This document shows, piece by piece, positions 36,467 through 47,558 of a DNA stretch of 64,000 nucleotides. Numbering within the stretch: position 1 is the stretch's first letter; the number at the start of each line of letters is the position of its first letter. A model generated the notes under the pieces. It ran no database searches. It had not been told where the DNA came from and saw nothing but the letters and a program-made list of their open reading frames with translations. Position numbers and translations under genes: made by a program. This DNA is from Paenibacillus macerans (GTDB lineage: Bacteria; Bacillota; Bacilli; Paenibacillales; Paenibacillaceae), in assembly GCF_023715465.1 (NCBI RefSeq), contig NZ_JAMBOE010000009.1:186001-250000 (forward strand). Reading direction: 5' to 3'.

Positions 36467-37297
36467 ATGAACATAGCCAAGGTCATTAACAACAATGTCA
36501 TCAGCGTGCTTCAGGAGGACGGCACGGAGCTGGTGGTCATGGGCAGGGGGATCGCTTTTAAAAAGAAGCCCGGCGATAAGGTGGACGAGAGCCGGATCGA
36601 GAAGGTGTTTGCGCTCAAAAACAAGCAGACCTCCGATAATTTCAAGATGCTGCTGCGCGAGGTGCCCATCGAACTGATCGTCATCGTCGAGGAAATTATC
36701 GATTACGCCAAGAAGAACCTCCCCAAGAAGCTGAACGAAAATATCTACGTTTCTTTGACCGACCACGTCAACTTTGCGGTGGAACGGCATCAGCAGGGGC
36801 TGGGGATCAAAAATGTCCTGCTATGGGAGATCAAACAGCTGTACAAGGAAGAATTCCGCATTGGCTTGAAGACGCTGGAACGGATCAAACTTAAGCTGGG
36901 CATCGATCTTCCGGAGGACGAAGCGGCCTTTATCGCCATCCATATTGTCAATGCCGAGATGAACGAGGAAGTCGGCACCACCATGGACATCACCAAGTTC
37001 ATGCAGCAGATTATCAATATCGTCAAATATCACTTTGGAACGGAATTTGAAGAGGATTCGCTGAGCTATTTGCGGTTCATAACGCATCTGAAATTTTTTG
37101 CCCAGCGGGTGCTCAAGGGGACGCACTACAAGGAGAACTATGACAACCTGTTCGATTTGATCAAGGAGAAGCACAGGGAAGCCGCGTTATGCGCCGAGAA
37201 AATCAAAATGTTCGTGGAAAAAGAGTACAATCACAAATTAACCAACGAGGAAATGCTTTATTTGACAGTGCATATCGAACGGGTTGTAAACCGCTAA
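36467..37297 (+). CDS. licT: BglG/LicT-family transcriptional antiterminator
   Basis: A 276-residue protein. Residues 1-55 form the co-antiterminator RNA-binding domain (NIAKVINNNVISVLQEDGTELVVMGRGIAFKKKPGD). Two PTS regulation domains follow, with phosphorylatable histidines in LTDHVNFAVERHQQG, IAIHIVNAE, TVHIERVVNR and HLKFFAQRV-like segments. When unphosphorylated by EII it binds RAT hairpins and prevents termination. Two RAT leaders occur here, before the hydrolase and before the PTS gene. Confidence 0.94.
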   Translation: MNIAKVINNNVISVLQEDGTELVVMGRGIAFKKKPGDKVDESRIEKVFALKNKQTSDNFKMLLREVPIELIVIVEEIIDYAKKNLPKKLNENIYVSLTDHVNFAVERHQQGLGIKNVLLWEIKQLYKEEFRIGLKTLERIKLKLGIDLPEDEAAFIAIHIVNAEMNEEVGTTMDITKFMQQIINIVKYHFGTEFEEDSLSYLRFITHLKFFAQRVLKGTHYKENYDNLFDLIKEKHREAALCAEKIKMFVEKEYNHKLTNEEMLYLTVHIERVVNR

Positions 37298-37333
37298 TAA
37301 AGCGTTGACAAAGAGAAGAAAGCGGTATATTAT
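37297..37333 (+). promoter_or_regulatory. PTS gene promoter with cre-like overlap
   Basis: TTGACA (37305-37310) and TATTAT (37328-37333) are 17 nt apart. AATAAAGCGTTGACA around the -35 resembles a CcpA site, suggesting glucose repression. Confidence 0.65.
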
Positions 37334-37364
37334 AGAGCCATCAAAACCAAATCAGCATCTTAAT

Positions 37365-39402
<2,038 letters not shown>

Positions 39403-39404
39403 GG

Positions 39405-39600
39405 GAAACCCCGGCAGTTTTTTTCGGGAAAAGCCATGGATTGCCCCGGTAAATCCGGAAAAAGCCGTGGAATCTCCTCGGTGAATTTCCCCGGTGAATC
39501 CGGGAATGGGCCGTGGGATCTCCTCGGTAAAACCGGGAATGGCCGTGGAAAACGTCCCGGTAAAATTTCCGGAAACAACCGGGGCTTCCCCGGCAACAAA
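39405..39600. repeat. Degenerate GC-rich palindromic repeat cluster
   Basis: Four imperfect units built from GCCGTGGAATCTCCTCGG and CCCGGTGAATCCGGGAATGG follow the PTS gene. Many form short hairpins of the CCGG...CCGG type. The first may act as its terminator (CCCCGGCAGTTTTTTTCGG). The remaining 39600-39784 holds nothing else recognisable. Confidence 0.6.
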
Positions 39601-39784
39601 AGTAAGGTTCCGCGCTGTTTTGCGCCGGCCCTGTCCGCTGGTGTTTCTCGCGGATGCCTTGCCTTGCGGGCAGAGGGTTGCAAGTCGTCCGTCAGACCCC
39701 ATACGGCTGCAGGTGTGCCGATTTCCAATTGTATAGTACAATGGGATTAGCTATAGGCAGATACTTAAGGAGGATCGCTACATC

Positions 39785-40387
39785 ATGCAGAAGTTGGTTT
39801 TTTTTGTGGGCGTCGCCGGAACGGGGAAAACGACGGTGGCCCGTAAGCTGGCGTTTCGCATGCCGGCGGCTTTTTTGGACCGCGATACGGTCGGCGGACG
39901 ATGTGTCGAAAAAATCCTGGAGATGAACGGGCTGGACGTCAACGATCGCGACTCCGATTTTTACAAACATCATCTTCGCGATCTGGAGTATGACACGACC
40001 AAGGACATTTGTATCGAAAACTTGGCGGCGGGCCAAAATGTTTTTATGATTTCCCCGTTCACGGCGGAGCTTAAAAATAAAGCTTGGATTGATGAGGTGC
40101 TTCAGGCGGCGGGTTTAAGCAAGCGCGAAGTGGACGTCAAGGTCGTTGTCGTCACGTTGAAGGATATGGAGACGCAAAGGGAAAGGATCATCGAGCGGCA
40201 AACCGAGCGTGATACCTGGAAGCTGGAGCACTGGGACGACTTCAAGCACCGTGTGCAATTCGTGCCGGAGATCAACTGGGACATTCCGTCCTCATCAATT
40301 TTCGTCTTCGATAACAGCGGCGACCTGACGGAGGAAAAGGTCGAAACTTTGTTCCAATTCCTGCAGGGCGTCGGCGTCGGAGCCTAG
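39785..40387 (+). CDS. P-loop nucleotide-binding protein, kinase-like
   Basis: A 200-residue protein with Walker A GVAGTGKTT at residues 9-17, then FLDRDTVGGR, VVVVTLKDMETQRERIIERQTERDTWKLEHW (lid-like Arg-rich segment) and IFVFDNSGDLTEEKV. The fold resembles small-molecule or nucleoside kinases (AAA_33 type). Substrate unknown. It is a single gene between repeats, with a terminator after it. Confidence 0.85.
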   Translation: MQKLVFFVGVAGTGKTTVARKLAFRMPAAFLDRDTVGGRCVEKILEMNGLDVNDRDSDFYKHHLRDLEYDTTKDICIENLAAGQNVFMISPFTAELKNKAWIDEVLQAAGLSKREVDVKVVVVTLKDMETQRERIIERQTERDTWKLEHWDDFKHRVQFVPEINWDIPSSSIFVFDNSGDLTEEKVETLFQFLQGVGVGA

Positions 40388-40431
40388 AGCCCGGAAGATT
40401 CCAAGGAACTCATAACATACTATTAGCAACA

Positions 40432-40478
40432 ACGCCTGTCCGGCGGCTTCCGGCCGTTTTTCGGACAGGCGTTTTTAA
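40432..40478 (+). terminator. Terminator after P-loop gene
   Basis: AACGCCTGTCCG pairs with CGGACAGGCGTT, followed by TTTAATT. Confidence 0.85.
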
Positions 40479-40545
40479 TTGTGGATTACACTTGGACAAG
40501 TAATGGGGCGGTAGTCGCTGACCGGTTTTGTGTATTCGACATCCT

Positions 40546-40735
40546 CATTGGATTTTTCCAATTGAATTGAAAATTTACTGGCAATTACAGCAGTCTGATT
40601 GGAAATATCCAATAGATTTAATGCTTCTATCCGAAAAAAGAGGGTTTGGCTGAATTCTATTGGATTATTTCCAATGAGCACCAAGAAAATGGAGCGTTAT
40701 CGCCCAATCTAATTGGAAATTTTCCAATGACACGG
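40546..40735. repeat. Four-word intergenic element, ATTGGA...TCCAAT family
   Basis: Each word is an ATTGGA-AATAT-TCCAAT-type palindrome; they start near 40546, 40597, 40658 and 40711 (spacing 51, 61, 53). A second copy is at 44851. Confidence 0.88.
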
Positions 40736-40927
40736 GCGTACGTACGCGCATGATGGACGAACAAGCCACTGGGACCGAGGGGACGGTTATATTAGCCGGC
40801 GTATCTGTTTTATAATGGAACGGCATAGTGTTGCAGACGTGTTTGGTGAATGAAGTGGTTTGAACGCGGAGGAGGCCTAATCCTCATGAGAGGCCAGTGC
40901 ATCTAGATGGAAAGGAGGAGATTGGTT

Positions 40928-41675
40928 TTGGACATGAACGTCTATTTGCGGAAAATTGCTTTACGTCGTGAGGAAGTGCCTTCGTTTGAGCGGTATCCGT
41001 TTCACCTTCCCGCGGTGGCTTCGCTCGATCAACTGGAGTTCCATCCCAAAGTCACGTACATTGTCGGCGAAAACGGGATGGGCAAATCAACGCTGCTGGA
41101 AGCGCTGGCGGTAGCGCTCGGCTTCAATCCGGAAGGCGGAACGCTGAACTTCAGCTTCGCGACGGCGGAGACGCACTCTGAGCTCTACCGTTACATCCGT
41201 ACGGTGCGCGGGGCGGTCCAGCCGCGGGATGGGTTCTTTTTTCGCGCGGAGAGCTATTACAACCTGGCCACGGAAATCGACAACCTTGACCGCGATCCGG
41301 CTTTCGGGCCGCCTCTGATCGCCTCCTATGGCGGGAAGTCGCTGCACATGATGTCGCATGGGGAGTCTTTTTTTGCGGCGTTTATGAACCGTTTCGGGGG
41401 GCGTGGCCTATACATTATGGACGAGCCGGAAGCAGCGCTGTCGCCATACCGGCAAATTGCGATGCTATCGCGCATCCACGATCTGGTCCGTTCGTATTCG
41501 CAATTCATTATTTCCACTCTCGCCGATTTTAATGGCTTATCCCGACAGTGTGATCTACCAGTTGACGGCGGACGGCATCCGTAAGGTCAAACTTGAGGAG
41601 ACCGACCATTACGTCATCATGAAGGAATTTTTGAACAATAGGGAAGGGATGCTGCGGGAACTGCTCAAGGATTAA
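40928..41675 (+). pseudogene. ABC-type AAA ATPase with a frameshift at the H-loop
   Basis: A small stand-alone ABC-like ATPase (AAA_21/23 type, about 248 residues if intact). Walker A is IVGENGMGKST, the signature-like segment HMMSHGESFFAAF and Walker B RGLYIMDEPEAALSP. At about 41518 the frame breaks: the sequence reads ACTCTCGCCG where ACT-CAC-TCG-CCG (THSP, the H-loop) is expected. The next frame continues with SPILMAYPDSVIYQLTADGIRKVKLEETDHYVIMKEFLNN to a stop at 41675. A 2-nt deletion explains this. As read, the first frame ends at 41584 and lacks the catalytic His. A sequencing error cannot be excluded. TTG 40928 has AAAGGAGGAG 7 nt upstream. Confidence 0.85.
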
Positions 41676-41821
41676 GGGCCGGAACTTAAGGCCAAGGGCT
41701 AAGCGCGTCCCGGGGTTGGTTGCTTGAGGACTAATTAACCCGACTTTCGCAGCGAATCTATGATTTAGCTCCTGCAGTTGTTCGTTTTTCATGGGGAGGA
41801 GGACGGCCTGGTGGGATCAAC

Positions 41822-42005
41822 TGCAAAAGTGCATGCTATTTTTCGTGAATCACCATTTTAGAGCGATTGAAATGCAAAAATACATCTCATTTAAGGCTAT
41901 CCGATAAAAAAGTAACTTTTGGCCGGAAATGAACTGCACTTTTTGCATTTGACGCGCCAGTTTAGAGGTTTTCGACAATAACCGCATGCACTTTTGCATT
42001 TCGTG
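41822..42005. repeat. Four-word intergenic element, TGCAAAAGTGCA family
   Basis: Words at 41822, 41873 (one substitution), 41935 (one extra T) and 41987 have spacing 51, 62 and 52, the same as at 25631. Confidence 0.9.
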
Positions 42006-42060
42006 GGATTTGCTCGACATGCAGCTTTTTTCCGCGAATGACGAATGATTGAATCATTTT

Positions 42061-43239
42061 CTAGCACTCCTTCCGTTCCAGCTTCCCCTCCAGCGCCTCG
42101 CCCACCAGCAAAGCCATGACCGCATCGTCCATCGGCGGGTTGTGCAGGCCGGCGCGGACGTCGCGGTAGTAGCGCTCGAGCGGATGGCTTTTCGCTAAGC
42201 TTGTTCCGCCGACGATGCGCATCGCCAGATCGACGATCCGGATCGCGCCGTTGGTGGCGATCGTTTTGGCGAGTCCGAGGTCGGATCGCAGTTTCGGCCG
42301 CAGTTCGGGATGGCGGTCCCAACGGTCCGCTGCGGCGTACAGCATCTGCCGGGCCGTCCGCTGCTCCAGCTCCATTTGTCCGATCAACTGGCGGATATTC
42401 GGCAATTCGGCGATCGGGCCTTTGATGCTGTTCGGGCGGTAGGAGGCGGCAAAGCGCAGAGCAAATTCCCGCGCAGCCAGGGCAATGCCCATATAGCAGG
42501 CCGGAATGTGCAGCAGCCATCCGCCCCCATCGTCAATCGCAGCGCCGCTGGGCTTCAGCAAATGGTTTTCCGGTACAAAAACATGGTCGAGAATAATGTC
42601 ATGGCTGCCCGTAGCCCGCATACCGAGGGTGTCCCAGGTTTCCTCGATCGTTACGCCGTCGTTCATCATGACTAGGAACTCCTCAGTTTTACCGGTCGTT
42701 TCGCAAAAAGCAGTGACGATGCAGCGGTCGAGCGCGGGCGATAACGTGCTGAAATTTTTCCGCCCGCTCAGCACCCAGCCGCCCTCTGCGGCCACAGCCG
42801 TCGTGGCGGGCCGTCCGCCGCGGCTTGGGCTGCCGGTCGCCGGCTCGCTGGCGAACGCGTTGATCATGACGCCTTTTTCCACAATGTCCCGGCATAGCTT
42901 CGCCCATACCAGTTCAGGCCAACTGCGGCTTTCCCGCAAGTTCAGCACCTTGCCGACATGCCATCCGACCGCCAGCGCCGTGGAGCCGTCCCCCATCGCC
43001 AGCCGTTCCTGCAGCTGCACCATTTCATATAAAGAAATACCGTCGCCGCCAAACACCTCGGGTACGGTCAGTTTCATATAGCCAAAATCGCGCAAATCGT
43101 CGATGTTCTCATGCGGGAACGTGCCAAGCCGGTCATGCTCCGTGGCCCGCTCCGCAAACTTCACCGCGAGCGCTGCAAGCCTGTGCAGGCGTTCTCGCTC
43201 CTGATCGCTGCGAATATACGGATCATGTTGAATATTCAT
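42061..43239 (-). CDS. Acyl-CoA dehydrogenase-family flavoprotein (YdbM-like)
   Basis: 392 residues with an acyl-CoA dehydrogenase fold: an N-terminal helical domain (LTVPEVFGGDGISLYEMVQ), a middle beta domain (FASEPATGSPSRGG, WVLSGRKNFSTLSPA, WDTLGMRATGSHDIILDHVFVP) and a C-terminal helical domain (IVGGTSLAKSHPLERYYRDVRAGLHNPP). The usual catalytic Glu of true dehydrogenases is not evident. The sequence resembles the YdbM/SfnB/DszC side of the family, often flavin monooxygenases for sulfur compounds. It follows an ABM monooxygenase gene by 26 nt. A sulfur-scavenging role is inference. Confidence 0.85.
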   Translation of the reverse strand: MNIQHDPYIRSDQERERLHRLAALAVKFAERATEHDRLGTFPHENIDDLRDFGYMKLTVPEVFGGDGISLYEMVQLQERLAMGDGSTALAVGWHVGKVLNLRESRSWPELVWAKLCRDIVEKGVMINAFASEPATGSPSRGGRPATTAVAAEGGWVLSGRKNFSTLSPALDRCIVTAFCETTGKTEEFLVMMNDGVTIEETWDTLGMRATGSHDIILDHVFVPENHLLKPSGAAIDDGGGWLLHIPACYMGIALAAREFALRFAASYRPNSIKGPIAELPNIRQLIGQMELEQRTARQMLYAAADRWDRHPELRPKLRSDLGLAKTIATNGAIRIVDLAMRIVGGTSLAKSHPLERYYRDVRAGLHNPPMDDAVMALLVGEALEGKLERKEC

Positions 43240-43265
43240 TCGCGTATCGCCCCCTTATTTCGGTG

Positions 43266-43568
43266 TTATATGCCTTTGCCGCCGACAGGGCGGATTTGGA
43301 TGGATTCCACACCGGCGATCAGCGGCATGGCCCGCTGGATGGACGCTTTCGTCGCTTCTTGTTCGAGTGAGGCGCCATGAGCTTCCTTGCTGCTCCATAC
43401 CTCCGTCACCCATACGGTATCCGGTTCCGTATCGGAGACGTTGACGATGTACAACTCGCATTCCTGAACCGACTCGGCTCCGGCGGCCGCTTCCAATAAG
43501 ATAGCGACCAGTTTGTCGCGCTCGCCGGGTTTGGCGGTAAATTTGGCGTACATTCCGTATTTGCTCAC
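43266..43568 (-). CDS. Antibiotic biosynthesis monooxygenase (ABM)-fold protein
   Basis: A 100-residue ABM protein: GMYAKFTAKPGERDKLVAILLEAA, then CELYIVNVSDTEPDTVWVTEVWSSKEAHGASLE and a closing LIAGVESIQIRPVGG. Members are small cofactor-free quinol or heme monooxygenases, or of unknown role. The GTG start follows GGGGGG. It is first in an operon with the acyl-CoA dehydrogenase-like gene and divergent from the epimerase gene. Confidence 0.85.
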   Translation of the reverse strand: MSKYGMYAKFTAKPGERDKLVAILLEAAAGAESVQECELYIVNVSDTEPDTVWVTEVWSSKEAHGASLEQEATKASIQRAMPLIAGVESIQIRPVGGKGI

Positions 43569-43786
43569 GGTAAATCCCCCCGTTATCGTTTTGGTTGTAA
43601 TTCGGATAGCCTAAATTATCGCTTAAAATTTAATGATTAGCAATGTTTGCCAAAGCAGAACCGATGGGTCCGGTGGACCATTTTGCGGGATTGGCGGCTT
43701 TGGGCAAATTCAACTCCGAAACCATGATATAATGACGACAATATATCACGAACTTTGTCCATTTTATTTGCGACAGGAGTGGATTC

Positions 43787-44674
43787 ATGATGCCCAAAGT
43801 GGTGCTTGCTGGAGGTACGGGGTTTGTCGGCCGGGCTTTTGAGCGCCGATTTAAGGATATGGGATATGAGATCAGCATGATTTCCAGGCAGTCCTCCCAC
43901 ATTTCCTGGGATGACCGGCCGGGAATGACGCAAGCGCTGGAAGGGGCTGATTTGCTGATCAATCTGGCCGGCAGATCGGTGAACTGCCGTTATACTCCAG
44001 AAAACCGCAGGCTGATCCTGGAGTCAAGAACGAAGACCACACGATTGCTCGGGGAGAGCGTTTTGGCATGCCGCCGTCCCCCTGCCCTGTGGATCAATTC
44101 AAGTACGGCGACGATTTACCGGCATGCGGAAGACCGCCCCATGACCGAGGAAGGCGGCGAGATCGGCACGGGATTTTCGGTTGATGTGGCCAAGGCGTGG
44201 GAGCAGGCTTTTTTCGCTTTTGACCTTCCGGCCACACGGCGGATTGCGCTCCGCATCGCCATCGTGCTGGATGATGGCGGGGTGATGGGCCCGATGCGCA
44301 ATCTGGTCCGCTTCGGGCTTGGCGGGCCGCAAGGTTCCGGGCAGCAGCAGTTCAGCTGGATTCATATGGAAGACCTGTTTCGGATCGTGGTGTTCCTGCA
44401 GCAGCATCCCGAGCTGGAAGGCGTCTTTAACGCTTCTGCTCCCCATCCGGTCACCAATCGGGAACTGATGGCCAGCTTGCGCCGGGCGATGGGCGTTCCC
44501 ATCGGGCTGCCCGCACCGCGCTGGATGCTGGAGCTCGGGGCGCGGCTCATCCGCACCGAGACGGAGCTGGTGCTGAAGAGCCGCTGGGTTCTGCCGGAAC
44601 GCCTGCTGCGGGAAGGGTTCACGTTTAAGTATGAAACACTGGATGGGGCATTAAAGGAGATCGTGTCTCGATAG
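43787..44674 (+). CDS. TIGR01777-family epimerase (YfhF-like)
   Basis: A 295-residue SDR-type epimerase with VVLAGGTGFVGRAFERRFKDMGYE (nucleotide-binding), DLLINLAGRSVNCRYTPENRRLILESRTKTTRLL (family signature), WINSSTATIYRHAEDRPMTE and a DUF1731 tail (LGARLIRTETELVLKSRWVLPERLLREGFTFKY). Function is unknown. The ATG follows CAGGAG. Confidence 0.92.
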   Translation: MMPKVVLAGGTGFVGRAFERRFKDMGYEISMISRQSSHISWDDRPGMTQALEGADLLINLAGRSVNCRYTPENRRLILESRTKTTRLLGESVLACRRPPALWINSSTATIYRHAEDRPMTEEGGEIGTGFSVDVAKAWEQAFFAFDLPATRRIALRIAIVLDDGGVMGPMRNLVRFGLGGPQGSGQQQFSWIHMEDLFRIVVFLQQHPELEGVFNASAPHPVTNRELMASLRRAMGVPIGLPAPRWMLELGARLIRTETELVLKSRWVLPERLLREGFTFKYETLDGALKEIVSR

Positions 44675-44780
44675 CGGTTAGTTACGTGTCGAACGTATTC
44701 GCTCGCACTTGGGCGGAACCAACAACTGCTTTAGGGCCGAACTATTTTGGCATGCGGGTTTAAGACTGTGGAAGATACGG

Positions 44781-44822
44781 CCGTTGGCAGGGGCAGACCG
44801 GTGTCTGTCCCTGCCGTTGTTA
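44781..44822 (+). terminator. Hairpin terminator after epimerase gene
   Basis: CGTTGGCAGGGGCAGA pairs with TCTGTCCCTGCCGTTG around a short loop. It is followed by TTAAAAGG, a weak T tail. Confidence 0.55.
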
Positions 44823-44850
44823 AAAGGTTTTGGATAAATTCAAATGGATT

Positions 44851-45040
44851 GATTGGAAATATCCAATAGAATTGGAAGTTTAGTGGCAAATACGGCGATT
44901 TGATTGGATATTTCTAATAGATTAGGTACGGAAGGGCGCAAAATGGGCGATTGAACGAAATCTATTGGATATTTTCCAATGAGGGCTCAAAATGGTATTT
45001 GTTTTCCGGCAGTCCATTGGATTTTTTCCAGTCACAACTA
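44851..45040. repeat. Four-word intergenic element, ATTGGA...TCCAAT family
   Basis: The words start at 44851, 44902, 44963 and 45015 (spacing 51, 61, 52). The family is the same as at 40546. Confidence 0.88.
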
Positions 45041-45163
45041 CCAAACCCACGCTTTAGATTCAGGGATTCCTGAGAATTCACGCCTGCGAGGACTTTATAT
45101 TTTCATTATCTGATGGGGACGAACTGTCACAGCTATCGACAACCTAGAAGTGGAGATGGGGAA

Positions 45164-46165
45164 ATGCAGCTTAGAAAAGTAAAAATACTCGGCACGGGGA
45201 AATACATGCCTTCACGGCGCGTCACGGACGAGGAGATAGACCGCCTGCTTGGCGTTCCGGCCGGATGGACGGGCAAAATCACGAGGGTCGGAGAACGCCG
45301 CTATGCGGCCGAAGGGGAGACATCGTCCTATATGGGAGCAAGGGCGGCGGAAATGGCGCTGGAAAACGCCGGGCTAAGTTTCGCCGATATCGACTGCCTG
45401 GTGTGCACGAGCGGCACGAAGGAACAGCCGCTGCCCAGCACGGCCGTTTTCATTCAGCAAGCCATGGGCCAGGAAGACTCGGGGGTACCGGCATTTGATA
45501 TGGACGCCACCTGCCTGAGCTTCCTGAACGGGCTCGACGTGATGTCATACCTGGTCGAGGCGGGCCGGTACCGGCGGGTGCTGCTGGTGGCGACGGAGAT
45601 CGCTTCGGCCGGGCTGAATTGGGACGATAAAGAGAGCGCGGCGCTGTTCGGCGACGGGGCGGCCGCTGTGGTGATCGGCCAGGCTGAACCCGAGGAGGCT
45701 TCGCGGATCGTTTACGCCTCCATGAAAACATACAGCCGCGGCGCCCGGTACTCGGAGATCGCCGGTGGCGGAACCCGCCGCCATGCCTCGCAATATTCGG
45801 CGGAGCGCCCCGAGCCGTTCCTGTTCAGCATGAACGGACAGGCGATCTTCCGCATGGCCTCCAAGCTGCTTCCGGAATTTCTCGACGGTTTGCTGGCTCC
45901 GTCAGGCACCCGTTTGGAGGATATCCGGCTCGTGATTCCGCATCAGGGCAGCGCGATGGCGATGCGCCTGCTGCGCAAGAAACTCGGCATCGCGGAGGAC
46001 CGCTTCTTCGATAATACGCGGAACCACGGGAATACGATCGCCGCCTCCATTCCGATAGGGCTGCATGAAGCGATCGCGCAGCGGCGCATCCGGCGCGGTG
46101 ACCGGGTGCTGATGCTGGGGACGGCGGCGGGCCTGTCGCTGGGAGGGCTGCTGCTTGACTACTAG
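45164..46165 (+). CDS. Ketoacyl-ACP synthase III (FabH/OleA-like)
   Basis: 333 residues with thiolase fold. Active-site Cys117 lies in DMDATCLSFLNGLD, His260 in VIPHQGSAMAM and Asn290 in NTRNHGNTIAASIP. The 143- and 30-residue spacing agrees with KAS III enzymes, and GGG-type C-terminal GTAAGLSLGGLLLDY is conserved. It condenses an acyl donor with malonyl-ACP or a second acyl thioester. It heads an operon with ATP-grasp, epimerase, metallo-beta-lactamase-fold and adenylating genes, so it is not the housekeeping FabH but a pathway-specific enzyme. ATG 45164 follows GGAG at 8 nt. Confidence 0.9.
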   Translation: MQLRKVKILGTGKYMPSRRVTDEEIDRLLGVPAGWTGKITRVGERRYAAEGETSSYMGARAAEMALENAGLSFADIDCLVCTSGTKEQPLPSTAVFIQQAMGQEDSGVPAFDMDATCLSFLNGLDVMSYLVEAGRYRRVLLVATEIASAGLNWDDKESAALFGDGAAAVVIGQAEPEEASRIVYASMKTYSRGARYSEIAGGGTRRHASQYSAERPEPFLFSMNGQAIFRMASKLLPEFLDGLLAPSGTRLEDIRLVIPHQGSAMAMRLLRKKLGIAEDRFFDNTRNHGNTIAASIPIGLHEAIAQRRIRRGDRVLMLGTAAGLSLGGLLLDY

Positions 46166-47558
46166 GCCGCTGCGCATTCTGCTCACGGGAGGACGGGCTC
46201 CGGTTGCACTGGAGCTTGCTCGCCTGCTGCATCTCGCCGGGCACCGGGTATACGCGGCCGAGAGCGCGCGGCATCACCTGTGCCGGCGTTCCGCGGCGGT
46301 GGAGCGGAGTTTTCACGTTCCGCCTCCGCGGCAGCAGTCACAGGATTATTTAGCCGCCCTGGAGGCGGTGATCGAGCAGTGGGACATCGACCTGTTGATT
46401 CCGCTGTGCGAAGAGATCTTCGTCATCGCTGGCGGAGCGGAGCGCCTGAAGCGCCGCTGCCGCGTGTTGGTGTCGCCGCTGGAGCTGCTTCACGAATGGC
46501 ATCATAAATACCGTTTCGTTCAGCGCGCCGCTTCGCTGGGCTTGCCCGTCCCGCCTACAACGCTGCTGAACGGCCGCGAGGCATGGCAGGAGACGATGAG
46601 CCTTGCGGCTTCGGAAGGTAGGCAGGTGGTGCTGAAGCCGGCCTATTCGCGTTTTGCTTCCCGTGTCATCATGCCGGTGACGGCGGGGGCGAGCACGAGG
46701 TGGGGCCTATCGGCGGCGAAGCCGAGGAAGGGCGCAGCGGCGGAACCGCCCGGGGAGCGCCTTGGCAGGTCTGGCGGGTCAATGCCGCTCACGAGCGGCG
46801 GGGCTATACCATCACGGAGTGGCGGGAGTATACCGCTAAGGAGCGACAGAGCAATGCCGCCAAGGAGCGACCTGGCTAAGCCGCACAGGAGCATACAGCC
46901 GCCTCCGGAAGGAAGCGAGCTGTCGGAGACATCGCCCTGGGTGGCGCAGGATTTTATTGCCGGCCGGGCGATATGCACCTACAGCGTCGTGCACGAAGGG
47001 TGTATCGTGGCTCATGCCGCTTATGGCAGCCGTTACCGAACCGGAAAAACGGGGGCGAGCGTTCATTTTGAATACATGGAGCATGAAGGGGCTTCGGAAT
47101 GGGTTCGCCGCTTCCTGGACGGAACGAGGTTCTGCGGACAGATCGGCTTTGATTTGATCGAGCAAAACGGCGGGGAGCTGTACGGGATCGAATGCAATCC
47201 CCGGACGACCAGCGGCGTTCATCTGTTCGAGCCCGGCATCGGTCTGGAACGGGCGTTGCTAAGCCCAGAGGAACTGGCGGCCGAAGGCGCCATCGTCCGC
47301 CCCCGTCCGGGGAGCAAGGCGATGCTGGCCATGCCGATGCTCGGCTGCGGTTGGCGGGAGTTGTTGCGCGGAGAGCTAGGCTCCTGGCTGGGGGCGCTCC
47401 GAGGGACCCGGGAAGTCATTTTTCGGGCGGATGACTTTAGGCCATGGCTGGAGCAGGCGCAGGTCGTATACGATGCCTTCCGCACCGCCCGCAGATTGGG
47501 GATTACGCTGACCGAAGCGTTAACTTACGACATAGAATGGAACGGTGAACCATCATGA
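46155..47558 (+). CDS. ATP-grasp enzyme with a repeat-derived insert
   Basis: 467 residues. The N-terminal Rossmann-like part is LRILLTGGRAPVALELARLLHLAGHRVYAAES. The ATP-grasp fold has GRQVVLKPAYSRFASR, WVAQDFIAGRAICTYSVVHEG and FCGQIGFDLIEQNGGELYGIECNPRTTSGVHLF (metal-ligand E and N). It ligates a carboxylate to an amine or thiol; substrate unknown. Residues about 180-250 hold five direct repeats rich in GGxxPxxS, encoded by a 24-bp tandem DNA repeat, between the expected LKPAYS and WVAQDF strands. The TTG start overlaps the KAS III stop by 11 nt. Confidence 0.85.
   Translation: MTTRPLRILLTGGRAPVALELARLLHLAGHRVYAAESARHHLCRRSAAVERSFHVPPPRQQSQDYLAALEAVIEQWDIDLLIPLCEEIFVIAGGAERLKRRCRVLVSPLELLHEWHHKYRFVQRAASLGLPVPPTTLLNGREAWQETMSLAASEGRQVVLKPAYSRFASRVIMPVTAGASTRWGLSAAKPRKGAAAEPPGERLGRSGGSMPLTSGGAIPSRSGGSIPLRSDRAMPPRSDLAKPHRSIQPPPEGSELSETSPWVAQDFIAGRAICTYSVVHEGCIVAHAAYGSRYRTGKTGASVHFEYMEHEGASEWVRRFLDGTRFCGQIGFDLIEQNGGELYGIECNPRTTSGVHLFEPGIGLERALLSPEELAAEGAIVRPRPGSKAMLAMPMLGCGWRELLRGELGSWLGALRGTREVIFRADDFRPWLEQAQVVYDAFRTARRLGITLTEALTYDIEWNGEPS
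46770..46890. repeat. 24-bp tandem repeat inside the ATP-grasp gene
   Basis: Five degenerate 24-bp units start near 46770 (AATGCCGCTCACGAGCGGCG, TATACCATCACGGAGTGGCG, TATACCGCTAAGGAGCGACA and further copies). The period is a multiple of three, so the frame is kept. Confidence 0.75.

Noticed and set aside
45164-46165. Housekeeping FabH
   Set aside because: The operon lacks other fatty-acid synthesis genes and instead holds ATP-grasp, epimerase and adenylating genes, so a pathway-specific KAS III is more likely.
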